A stretch of 37,334 nt of DNA from Nocardia otitidiscaviarum NBRC 14405. GTDB lineage: Bacteria; Actinomycetota; Actinomycetes; Mycobacteriales; Mycobacteriaceae. This document shows positions 8,243 through 15,731 of the stretch, one piece after another. Position numbers and translations under genes: made by a program. The stretch's first letter is position 1; each line of letters begins with the position of its first letter. Under the pieces are notes generated by a model that searched no databases, had not been told where the DNA came from, and worked only from the letters and a program-made list of their open reading frames with translations. The DNA is taken from NCBI RefSeq assembly GCF_000308635.1, contig NZ_BAGD01000271.1, positions 1-37,334 of the forward strand, given 5' to 3'.

Positions 8243-8776
8243 ATGAGTCACCCAAGCCCGACTCCGTGGTCGCGCCTGCGCGAGGGACGGGACGAGGTCG
8301 GAACCTCGGGGGCTCCGGTGCCCGCACGGCCGGGTCCGGATGCGCCATCGTCGCCCGGTCGGCCGCTGGGAAAGGTTGTGCGTACCGGAGTTTCGATCGT
8401 CGGGATCGTCGTGGCTGTGCTGATTGTCGCCGTGGGATGCTGGGCCACCGACGGGTCCGGTGGGCCGGACGAGAAACCGGTTCAAACCGGTCGCGGCAGC
8501 ACACTGGGAACGGTGGTCGCGGCCGAGGGTGCGCTGCTGCGAGTCCGCGGCGTCAACGGCGGTTCGACCGCGGTTCACACGAATACCGACACCAGTGTGT
8601 TCGTCCTCGGCGGGACCGAGGTGTCGGACGTCCGGCCCGGCGCCATGGTCTTCGTCCGCGGTGTCACGTACTCGGACGGGTCCATGCTCGCCGAGTTGAT
8701 CATCGGGGCGTCGATGCGGTTGCCCGACTTCCGATTTCCCGCCGCGCCTTTTCCGGACCCGCCGGGTCCGCCATAG
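8243..8776 (+). CDS. Membrane-anchored DUF5666-like protein
   Basis: 177 residues from ATG at 8243. No ribosome site is visible; TACCGT eight bases before the ATG could be a -10 for a leaderless transcript. Residues 1-45 are cytoplasmic and Pro-rich, and ~46-66 (VSIVGIVVAVLIVAVGCWA) are a membrane helix. The outside part, ~85-155 (GTVVAAEGALLRVRG... GAMVFVRGVTYSDGSMLAELI), has the strand pattern of the DUF5666 family of small barrel-like domains. It is transcribed away from the EspB-like operon and ends inside the reading frame of the convergent gene at 8575-9477 (202-base overlap). Function unknown; a surface or regulatory role near a secretion locus is possible. Confidence 0.66.
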   Translation: MSHPSPTPWSRLREGRDEVGTSGAPVPARPGPDAPSSPGRPLGKVVRTGVSIVGIVVAVLIVAVGCWATDGSGGPDEKPVQTGRGSTLGTVVAAEGALLRVRGVNGGSTAVHTNTDTSVFVLGGTEVSDVRPGAMVFVRGVTYSDGSMLAELIIGASMRLPDFRFPAAPFPDPPGPP

Positions 8777-9477
8777 TCGAATCCCTCGAACGTTTCGGCC
8801 GACCGGACCGTAGCGACCGATCTACCCGGATGCCACAGCACGGTCAGGAACGCGACGAAGACCGTGACCGCAGCGGCGCCACAACTCAGCGTCGCCGCGA
8901 GTTCGAAGCTCGAACCGGCGGCGGTCGGCGCGACCGCATCCGCCGCCGGGTTCTGGTTGCCGGTGAGGAGCGTATCGAGCAGATCGCCGAGACTGCCGTC
9001 GAGGGCGTCGGTCCGTTCCGTGAGCGCACGGAGTTCGGACGCCTTGCCGTCCAGGTAGTACCGCACGGCCACGACGAGCAGCGCCGAGGCCGAGGCCGAG
9101 GCGAGTACCAGGCGCGACAGCGTCCGAACCGGGATCCACAGTCGCAGCAGGACCGCGGCCACGGTCACGACCAGCGCGGCGACGGCCAGGAAAGCCCATG
9201 CGCCACTGATGTTCTCCTCCGGACGGCCGTAGGCGATCGGCCAGTCGACGATATTCCCGAAGGCGTCGACGGTGACGGTTCCGTTCGGTCCCGTCGCCGA
9301 CAGCCAGGGTTGGAACAGCAGTACCAAAGTGACCAGACTCGTCAACGCGGTACAGAGATAGCCCCAGCCGGATCGGAGATCGAAGCGGCGCACGGTCACC
9401 GCTCGAACGAATTCCTCGTCGCCCGCGTACGGACGGGTCGGATCTTCCTGAACTTGCCAAGGCGTTTGAGTGGACAT
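8575..9477 (-). CDS. Four-helix membrane protein, paralogue 1 (LLFQPW family)
   Basis: Start chosen at ATG 9477 (MSTQTPWQVQ), where TGGAGAA precedes it; the frame is open to 9570. About 300 residues with four hydrophobic segments. The signature LLFQPWL-A-GP-G followed by AFG is shared with the next gene at 9718-10464, so the two are tandem paralogues. The second extracellular segment carries a long loop with two helices (DGSLGDLLDTLLTGNQ). Beyond the last membrane segment the frame continues ~90 residues, of which the last ~67 are antisense to the 3' end of the gene at 8243-8776. The paralogue lacks this tail, so the stop may once have been earlier. Function unknown. Confidence 0.66.
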   Translation of the reverse strand: MSTQTPWQVQEDPTRPYAGDEEFVRAVTVRRFDLRSGWGYLCTALTSLVTLVLLFQPWLSATGPNGTVTVDAFGNIVDWPIAYGRPEENISGAWAFLAVAALVVTVAAVLLRLWIPVRTLSRLVLASASASALLVVAVRYYLDGKASELRALTERTDALDGSLGDLLDTLLTGNQNPAADAVAPTAAGSSFELAATLSCGAAAVTVFVAFLTVLWHPGRSVATVRSAETFEGFDYGGPGGSGKGAAGNRKSGNRIDAPMINSASMDPSEYVTPRTKTMAPGRTSDTSVPPRTNTLVSVFV

Positions 9478-9673
9478 TTCTCCAGGCTCTGCAATACCCG
9501 TGCCGATCACCATTACGAACACCGACGCGAGTGTCGAATAATTTGTTCTGCAATGGGCACCATCGGCCACTGACGATTGATTACGCTAGCCTGGCCGGAA
9601 CATGAGAACAAGGCAGATCGAAGGCTTGTGACCCTATTAACAAGCGCACTGCGACCCCGGTCACAATCAACAT

Positions 9674-9705
9674 GAATTCTACTCGCCAGTAGGCGCGAGT
9701 AATTC
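9674..9705 (-). terminator. Bulged hairpin downstream of the membrane gene at 9718-10464
   Basis: GAATTctACTCGC and GCGAGTAATTC form an 11-base stem with a two-base bulge and an 8-base loop, 13 bases past the upstream gene's stop. No T-run follows on the minus strand, so it may be a weak terminator or an operator for the gene starting at 9477. The remaining 9478-9673 gap shows no gene. Confidence 0.35.
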
Positions 9706-9717
9706 AGATGGAGCCTG

Positions 9718-10464
9718 CTAGCTTTTTCCGGAATCGACGTCCGGCGATCGATATTTATTCGGTTTGCGACCGAGGATTCGTTGACTGATACATGCCAGCG
9801 CCGAGCCGATCGAGGTGATGCTGGCGAACATCGCGGCGGGCGTGAGGCTCGCGGAGGAGTACCCGACCTCACGCATGCCGGGCAGGATGAGCTGCCCGTT
9901 TCCGAACGCCCAGGCCATCAGGGAACCGACCTGGCCGCCCAGGTCCCACCGGCGGGTCGTCATGGCCTTCAGGTCGGATCCCTTGCTGTTGAGGTAGACC
10001 AGCGTCGCCAATACGAATACTGCGGCGGCGACGGTGGCAATCGTCGCCAGCCGGTCCATCAGGTCGGATCGAAGGCGAAGATGGATCACCACCGCGGCCA
10101 CCGAGATGACGAGGGCGGCACTGGTGAACAGCGCCCACATTCCGGTGACATCCGCAGTAGGCGATTTGAGCTGCGACCAAGCGGTCAGATAATTGGTGGT
10201 CGCGTCGATCCGGCCGAAGGCATTCGCACGTACCTTTCCTGCGGGGCCGGATGCGATGATCCACGGCTGGAACAACAGCAGAAAGGTGACGATACTGCCG
10301 GCCACCGCGATCACATAACCCCATTTGCCCGCCAACGCGGCGCGCAACACTCGAAGTACCGGGTGGCCGGCCCGCGCCAATACCGCTCCGCTGATTCGCC
10401 GTCCCGACGGTCGTTCCGGGGAGTGCTGAACCGCCTTCGGTCCCCAAGGCGTGGGTTGCACCAT
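9718..10464 (-). CDS. Four-helix membrane protein, paralogue 2 (LLFQPW family)
   Basis: 248 residues from ATG at 10464. Four hydrophobic segments near residues 45-70, 108-130, 140-160 and 212-232. The stretch WGYVIAVAGSIVTFLLLFQP aligns with the paralogue at 8575-9477, as do GPAGKVRANAFGRI and the NSKGSDLKAMT-RRWDLGGQ region. There is no ribosome site; a TAGAAT -10 ends six bases before the ATG, so the mRNA is probably leaderless. The promoter carries the same CCCA-N4-TGGG dyad as the two secretion operons, so joint expression with the type VII cargo is likely. No catalytic motif or known family was recognised. Confidence 0.7.
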   Translation of the reverse strand: MVQPTPWGPKAVQHSPERPSGRRISGAVLARAGHPVLRVLRAALAGKWGYVIAVAGSIVTFLLLFQPWIIASGPAGKVRANAFGRIDATTNYLTAWSQLKSPTADVTGMWALFTSAALVISVAAVVIHLRLRSDLMDRLATIATVAAAVFVLATLVYLNSKGSDLKAMTTRRWDLGGQVGSLMAWAFGNGQLILPGMREVGYSSASLTPAAMFASITSIGSALACISQRILGRKPNKYRSPDVDSGKS

Positions 10465-10497
10465 AGAGTAATTCTATGGGTCTGCCCAGCCCTGGGA
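10462..10497 (-). promoter_or_regulatory. Leaderless promoter with dyad copy C and palindrome over the start codon
   Basis: Minus strand: GTTCCCAGGGCTGGGCAGAC, then CCA and TAGAAT (10471-10476), then TACTCT and the ATG. The dyad CCCA-N4-TGGG (10485-10496) lies eight bases before the -10, the spacing of copies A and B. CCATAGA-N5-TCTATGG (10461-10479) is a perfect 7-base inverted repeat covering both the -10 and the start codon, a possible repressor site or mRNA hairpin. Confidence 0.55.
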
Positions 10498-10505
10498 ACT
10501 CGACA

Positions 10506-12971
10506 TCAGCCGACCGCCGACACCGGCATCGCGGGCACCGGCTGCACCGTCGGGTCGGTCGCCGGGATGGCATCCCCCGACGTCGTACCGGAGGCACTCT
10601 CCTCGATGCCCGGTGGGTGGAAGAACCCGGCGAACGCGCCGAAATCGCCTTCGGCGTCGCTCATTTCGGGGCCGAACTCCGTCAACACACCGTCGACGAT
10701 GACCTCGAGCGTGCCGCCACCCGACGGGCCGCCGTTCTCATCGCCGAACACCACCAGCAGCGCCGTCCGGCCGTCCTCCCACATCGCGATATCGCCCGTC
10801 ATCAACTGGTTCGGATCGACGCGGCTGCCCGGGTACTTGTCCTTCGGTTCTCCCGACTTCCCGGTCTCCATCCCGTACGCCGCCCGGGCGTCCGTGCCCT
10901 TCGTATCGGCGAAGGCGGCCTCCAGCGCGTCGTAGACCTTCGGGTACACGTACTGGGTGCGGCCGTCCTTGAAGTCGTAGAGCACCTTGCCGTCGGAACG
11001 AGTGGTACGCGGCGGTGTTCCGGAATCCTGCGGGGCGGTCGCACCCGGCGTCGGGCCGGTGTGCGGTGTGGGCTGGCCTCCAGGCGTGCCCGTGCCCTGA
11101 GGACTCTGCTGTCCCGGTGGTGTCGTCGGCTGCGCCTGAGGCGGCTGTACCTGCGGCGGTTGCACCGGCGACAATCGCTCTCGATCGAAGCGGCGCGGAT
11201 CGTTCTCGCTGCCCAATGGCCCGCGCTGGCCGAACAACCCGCCCTGTTGGGCCGCCAGCATCGACAACAATGGACTCAACAGACCCGCCCCCATACCGGC
11301 CAGCCCGGATCCCATACCACCGGACGGTGGCGTCACCGGTGCCGGAACCGACGGTGAGGTGGGGTCGTTCGGCCTGCTCGGATCCCGGGTGATCGGATCC
11401 CGCCCGCCCGGTGTGGACGGACCGCCCGGAGTTCCGGGAAGGCGACCGGGATCGGAGGGCTTCGACGGGTCCGAGGGGGTCGGGATATTCGGCGTGGGCA
11501 GAGTCGGCAACGGCGAACTCGGATCGTTCGGACTCGGCTGCCCGGGGGGCGTTCCGGGGTTGTAGGGGTTTCCCGGCCCCTGTGGCAGTTCCTGCCACTT
11601 CTTCATGGCCTCCGCGAGTGCCTTCCGGTCCTCCTCCAGCTGCGCGTTCATTCGGGCTTCCATATCCGCGATCACCTTCGCGATCTCGGAACTTGTGCCG
11701 GAGCGCTCCTCCATGGTCGACAGATTCTCGGCGAACGCCTGCCCGAGCAGCTCGACGAAGCTCGCATCGGTACCGTCGGATGTCTGCGCCTTCAAATTGA
11801 TCCTGTGGATCAGGGCGGAGATCTGCTCCCGGCCGAGTTCGGTGTTCTCGGCGGACTCGACGACCTGTTCGGCCACTTCCTCTTGGATGGCGTCGAACTG
11901 CTGCGCCGTCTGTACCAGCCTGCTCGCCGCTTCCTGATACACGGCGGGCGTCTGGGCACCGATCTGCATGGGCACCGTCGGCAATGGCGGCACGGTCGCC
12001 TTGTCGGTCTCGAAGTTGCCTGCGTCGCCGAACAACTGCCAGTTGTCGCTCAGCCCGTCGGCCAGCGAACCGTTGCCGTCCAGACCACCTCGGGATCCGT
12101 ACCAGCTCTGCAAATCGGCTGCGATGCCGTTCGGCTGGAACAGAAAGCCCACCCGTTCCCCCGGCGGGCCACTGCCCGGCCCCGGCTTGAACTGCCCCTC
12201 CCCCATCGACTCGACGTGGCCGCCGACCCAGATCCCTTGCGCCGCGGTGCGATCGGTCTCCGGCGAGCCGCCACCACCGGCCGGATCGTCCGAGTCCCAC
12301 CGCCCCGGTGCCACCGCCCACATTGCCGCCGCACCGAGGCCACGCAGGAGGTTGTTACCTATCCCCGCCCGTGTCGCCGTGCCCCAGCGACCGCTGCGTT
12401 CGCCCGATCGGAAGAGGTCCCGGTAGCGATCCGCTCTCGTACTCGCACTGTTGGCGGCGGTTCCTTCCAACCGCTGCCGGGCTCTCGTTCTGATATCGCG
12501 ACGCGCCTGGTCGGCGGCGTCGCTGCGAAGCTGTTGCCTGCTCGGCGTATTGCCGAGCGGATTCCTGGCCCGCAGGTTTTGCATGCGGCCGCCGAAATCG
12601 CTCAGGGGCTGGTTCATGACTCGCTGATGCGCCCGGTTCCCGAGTCGGTCCAGCCGTGCGTCCATACCGTTGGCAGCGGCTCTGCCAGCGCGGTTCTGCA
12701 AGAACCGCCTGCCAACACCCGCATCTTCGAACCCGTTGCGCAGCACCCGTGACAGGCCGCCGCCCGCCCCGGACCCCAACAGACCCAGCCCGGCGGATAC
12801 CCAGGCATTGCCAGACGTGAAGTCGATCTCCCCGGCCTCGATGAAGCTGCCCACCATGCCGCCCACCGCACCCCCGACGAGCCCGCCTGCCCCCGGCACG
12901 ATCATGTTGCCGACCACGGGTGCGGCGACGCTGACCCCGAGCGAGAGGCCCGTCTGCCACCAGCTGCTCAT
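10506..12971 (-). CDS. Large glycine-zipper protein with C-terminal FFHPPG domain, paralogue 1
   Basis: 821 residues from ATG at 12971 with AAGGGGG seven bases upstream. Residues 1-100 are Gly/Ala-rich hydrophobic helices (GGLVGGAVGGMVGSFIEAG), a glycine zipper able to insert in or pack against membranes. Residues ~100-230 are Arg-rich helices. Residues ~350-480 are a charged coiled region (VYQEAASRLVQTAQQFDAIQ onward). Residues ~480-655 are a Pro/Gly/Ser/Thr linker. Residues 660-790 are a domain shared with the next gene: DGRTQ, TDARAAY, GDIAMW-DGRTALLVVF, GTLEVIV and GDFGAFAGFFHPPGI. No catalytic Cys/His pair stands out. The layout resembles ESX-secreted Esp proteins, but no named family was recognised. 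It follows its paralogue by nine bases, so the two are probably made together. Confidence 0.7.
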   Translation of the reverse strand: MSSWWQTGLSLGVSVAAPVVGNMIVPGAGGLVGGAVGGMVGSFIEAGEIDFTSGNAWVSAGLGLLGSGAGGGLSRVLRNGFEDAGVGRRFLQNRAGRAAANGMDARLDRLGNRAHQRVMNQPLSDFGGRMQNLRARNPLGNTPSRQQLRSDAADQARRDIRTRARQRLEGTAANSASTRADRYRDLFRSGERSGRWGTATRAGIGNNLLRGLGAAAMWAVAPGRWDSDDPAGGGGSPETDRTAAQGIWVGGHVESMGEGQFKPGPGSGPPGERVGFLFQPNGIAADLQSWYGSRGGLDGNGSLADGLSDNWQLFGDAGNFETDKATVPPLPTVPMQIGAQTPAVYQEAASRLVQTAQQFDAIQEEVAEQVVESAENTELGREQISALIHRINLKAQTSDGTDASFVELLGQAFAENLSTMEERSGTSSEIAKVIADMEARMNAQLEEDRKALAEAMKKWQELPQGPGNPYNPGTPPGQPSPNDPSSPLPTLPTPNIPTPSDPSKPSDPGRLPGTPGGPSTPGGRDPITRDPSRPNDPTSPSVPAPVTPPSGGMGSGLAGMGAGLLSPLLSMLAAQQGGLFGQRGPLGSENDPRRFDRERLSPVQPPQVQPPQAQPTTPPGQQSPQGTGTPGGQPTPHTGPTPGATAPQDSGTPPRTTRSDGKVLYDFKDGRTQYVYPKVYDALEAAFADTKGTDARAAYGMETGKSGEPKDKYPGSRVDPNQLMTGDIAMWEDGRTALLVVFGDENGGPSGGGTLEVIVDGVLTEFGPEMSDAEGDFGAFAGFFHPPGIEESASGTTSGDAIPATDPTVQPVPAMPVSAVG

Positions 12972-12980
12972 CGAGCCCCC

Positions 12981-15218
12981 TTACGCCGGAACCGACGCGA
13001 CGACCGAGGCGTCGGCCTCCGGCACCGTTCCCGCCGTTCGATCCACCGGACCGGCGATATCGATTCCGGGCGGATGGAAGAAGCCCGCGAACGGCCCGAA
13101 ATCGCCTTGGTTATCGCGCATTTCAGCGGCGAACGAGTGCAGCTCACCGGCCACGATCACCTCCAGGGTCCCGCTGCTCTCGGTATCGAAAGCGACGACC
13201 AACGCGGTCCGCTGATCCCACTGCGCGACGTCGCCTGTGATGAGTTGATACGGATCCACCGGCGCACCGAGCCGCTGCTCGTTCAGCTTCACAGCGGTGC
13301 GCTCGTAGGCTGCCCGCGCGTCGGTGGTCGCGGCATTGTCGAACGCGGCATCCAGGGCGGCGTAGACCACCGGCGACACCTCCTGGGTGCGGCCGTCCGG
13401 GAAGGTGTACACCATGGGTTTGTCGGTATTCGGCCGCAGCATCGGCTGGCTGCTGGAGACCTGCGTGCGTGGGGAGGTCGCCGAGGTGTTCGTCGCCGGA
13501 GTGTTCGCCGTGGAAGTGTTCGCCGCCGAGGTGGCCGGTTGCTGGCCGGTGGTGGACGTCGGCGGCGCGGCCGGGCCGGATTGTACGATCCCCGGATGTG
13601 TCGGACCGGGATCGGTGTCCCGCGACTCGCGTTCGTCGCCCTCGGTCGGTTCGTCCCGCCGATTCTGGTTCAGCAGGCCCAACATCGACAGCGGGTCCAG
13701 CTCCGTCCCGGTCGACGGTGCCACGGTCGGCATCGGACTCGATACCGGCATCGGACTCGACGTAGTCGGCACCGTCGATCGCGGCGGCGCAGCATCCGAG
13801 GGAGCGCGGTCATCGCCGCCGACGCCCTCTCGGATCGCGCTCGGATTGTCCACACCGCCGCTCCGGCTGGCGTCGGGGACCGCGGTCGGTGTCCCGTTCA
13901 GACCGAAATCGACCGGACGGAACTGGCTGCCCGTCGTACCGCCGTTCTGGTACTGGTTCGGGTTCTGATTCGTGTAGGGATAGGGATAAGGGTACGGCGT
14001 GCCGTTGCCATTGCCGGATTCTTCGCCATCGGTATTGTCACCGTCGCCCGTGTCCCCGGCATTGTCGTCGTTGGCGCCGGGATCATCGGCGGTGAGTTGT
14101 TCGACCTGAGTCGCCAGCGCCTGCAGTTCCTGGGTGGCAGTGTCCATGATTCCGGTGATCGCGGCGAGGTGGGTGTCGATCAGCTGCGTCACGAACTCGT
14201 CCTCATCCATCGGACCGGTCGCCCGCGCGATCGCCCCCTGCGATATCAGCAGCGACAACTGCTCGACATTCGTCGGATTGACGGTGGCGAAGTCCTGCAG
14301 CCCGGCGACCGCCGTTTCGACTTGCGTCCGCGAGGTTTTCGATATCCGGGCCACTTCCTCGAGCAGGATCGACTTCTCCTCCTCGGTCAGGCCGAGCGCC
14401 GCGTCCGCGGCCAGCAGGTCGTCGTACTTGGTTTTCAGCTCCTCGGCGCTCGACACGTAACTGATGATCGCGGCGCTGTCCTCACCGGAGGTCTGCTGGA
14501 CGCGGGATCGGGCGGGGGCGTCCTCGGTGTTTCCGCGGCCGAACATCTCCCAACTGGTGTAGACGCTTTCGGTGAAGTCCTCGTAGTTCTTCTCACCACC
14601 CGTGGACAGCAGGTCCAGCCCGTCCGGCCAGTTCGCGCTGGAGCGATCCGGGCCGTAGACATGGGCGGTGTAGGCGCTGTCCACGGTGAGCCGACCGTCT
14701 CTGATGAGCTTGGACGTGTAGTCCATCGTGGGGACCGGCCCGGCGGTACCTCCGGCCTGGAGGTTGGCATAGTTCTCCCTGGCGGTGAATCCTCCCCACG
14801 CTGCGGCCCCGGACATGAGTCCGCCCAACGCGAATCTGCCGCCGCTGACATCCAGGCCCCTATAGGAACCCTTCACCGCACCGGGTATCGCTCCGCGGAC
14901 GCCATTGCCGAACGCGCCCTTTCCGCCAAACACGGCACTCCTGGCCAGGGCACGGCCCCCCGCCATCGAGAACAGCCCCTTTCCTAGCGAACCGACCCCG
15001 CCGCCGACCAGACCTAATGTTCCACCCAGCGCAGCGTCCCCGAGCGCCTGACCGAGACTGTTGCCCTGCGCGAGGGACACGACCCCTGCGGCAGCGCCTC
15101 CCAGTAACGCGCCACCAGCCGGACCGGCGATGAGGAATCCGCCGACACCGGCCGCCCCGACCAGAATGTCGTCGCCGTACTCACTGAAGAAGTCGCCGAC
15201 CCCGTCCCAAAAGCCCAT
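12981..15218 (-). CDS. Large glycine-zipper protein with C-terminal FFHPPG domain, paralogue 2
   Basis: 745 residues from ATG at 15218, four bases after the 22-codon leader ORF, with GGTGAG as a weak ribosome site. Residues 1-110 are glycine-rich hydrophobic helices (GAAGVGGFLIAGPAGGALLG). Residues ~255-400 are acidic helices (EELKTKYDDLLAADAALGLT onward) resembling WXG/Esp-type coils. Residues ~400-595 are a disordered linker with a PYPYPYPY run and Asn/Gln/Thr-rich repeats. Residues 599-719 are the shared domain with DGRTQ, TDARAAY, GDVAQWDQRTALVVAF, GTLEVIV and FAGFFHPPGI. The promoter is copy B of the dyad promoter. Membrane or cell-surface location is inferred from the zipper; function is unknown. 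Confidence 0.7.
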   Translation of the reverse strand: MGFWDGVGDFFSEYGDDILVGAAGVGGFLIAGPAGGALLGGAAAGVVSLAQGNSLGQALGDAALGGTLGLVGGGVGSLGKGLFSMAGGRALARSAVFGGKGAFGNGVRGAIPGAVKGSYRGLDVSGGRFALGGLMSGAAAWGGFTARENYANLQAGGTAGPVPTMDYTSKLIRDGRLTVDSAYTAHVYGPDRSSANWPDGLDLLSTGGEKNYEDFTESVYTSWEMFGRGNTEDAPARSRVQQTSGEDSAAIISYVSSAEELKTKYDDLLAADAALGLTEEEKSILLEEVARISKTSRTQVETAVAGLQDFATVNPTNVEQLSLLISQGAIARATGPMDEDEFVTQLIDTHLAAITGIMDTATQELQALATQVEQLTADDPGANDDNAGDTGDGDNTDGEESGNGNGTPYPYPYPYTNQNPNQYQNGGTTGSQFRPVDFGLNGTPTAVPDASRSGGVDNPSAIREGVGGDDRAPSDAAPPRSTVPTTSSPMPVSSPMPTVAPSTGTELDPLSMLGLLNQNRRDEPTEGDERESRDTDPGPTHPGIVQSGPAAPPTSTTGQQPATSAANTSTANTPATNTSATSPRTQVSSSQPMLRPNTDKPMVYTFPDGRTQEVSPVVYAALDAAFDNAATTDARAAYERTAVKLNEQRLGAPVDPYQLITGDVAQWDQRTALVVAFDTESSGTLEVIVAGELHSFAAEMRDNQGDFGPFAGFFHPPGIDIAGPVDRTAGTVPEADASVVASVPA

Positions 15219-15222
15219 GGGC

Positions 15223-15291
15223 TCACCAGTCCTGGATCACGCAGTCGAGGGCGAACACCCGTCCATCGATCCCGTCACGGTCTCGAGTCAT
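15223..15291 (-). CDS. 22-codon leader ORF, remnant of the gene-8085 start
   Basis: ATG at 15291 with AGGA eight bases upstream encodes MTRDRDGIDGRVFALDCVIQ plus two residues, then TGA four bases before the next ATG. The ribosome site and first seven codons match those of the 88-residue gene at 7819-8085 (GACGGATCAGGAAC, then MxRDRDG). It looks like a truncated copy that now couples translation into the large gene downstream. A functional peptide is possible but unsupported. Confidence 0.5.
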   Translation of the reverse strand: MTRDRDGIDGRVFALDCVIQDW

Positions 15292-15397
15292 CGGCAGTTC
15301 CTGATCCGTCCCGGTGGTGGACTGTCTCGACCGTATGGTCCGGAGCGGCACACGACGCACACGCCCGATCCCGACCACACGTTGACTTCCTTTCCGA

Positions 15398-15435
15398 CCA
15401 CCCCATTGTCGAACATCCCCACCGCTGGGAACGCC
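15398..15435 (-). promoter_or_regulatory. Promoter/operator of the FFHPPG operon (dyad copy B)
   Basis: Minus strand: GGCGTTCCCAGCGGTGGGGATGTTCGACAATGGGGTGGTC, nearly identical to copy A over 36 bases. The dyad CCCA-N4-TGGG is at 15418-15429 and GACAAT follows seven bases later. The leader to the 22-codon ORF is ~105 bases, longer than at copy A, so an insertion or deletion separates the two leaders. Confidence 0.6.
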
Positions 15436-15731
15436 GCCAGCGCCTCGGGAAGCCGCCGGGCCGCTGGCCCTTACCGACCGTGGGATCGCGGCACTCGTCG
15501 ACTCGGGCGGTAGCGCCGTGATGCACCACATGGACGGGGGACCCATGCGCTGGCACGAATAGTTCCCGCTACTGGCGAATCACGCTGTAACGGTTAGCTT
15601 CACATCGCTCCGGACGGCAGAGCGGCCCCGCAACGGCGGATTACATGGCAGCGACCGCCGGTAGCTCTCATAGTGATCAAGAAATTTCGACGACAATTGC
15701 CGGCAGCGTCCGGATAGTTTGGTGAATCGTA

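Noticed and set aside
7963..9573. Plus-strand frame of 536 codons
   Set aside because: It crosses three genes on both strands and its product is Arg-rich low-complexity sequence with no domain or ribosome site.
10442..10456. Further CCCA-N5-TGGG dyad
   Set aside because: Its spacer is one base longer and it lies inside the coding start of the membrane gene with no -10 after it.
13960..14000. TAGGGATAGGGATAAGGGTA-type repeat
   Set aside because: It encodes the PYPYPYPY run of the linker and is a coding low-complexity repeat, not a regulatory or CRISPR repeat.
13074..14987. Plus-strand frame of 637 codons
   Set aside because: Antisense to the 745-residue glycine-zipper gene, whose codon use and ribosome site are convincing.
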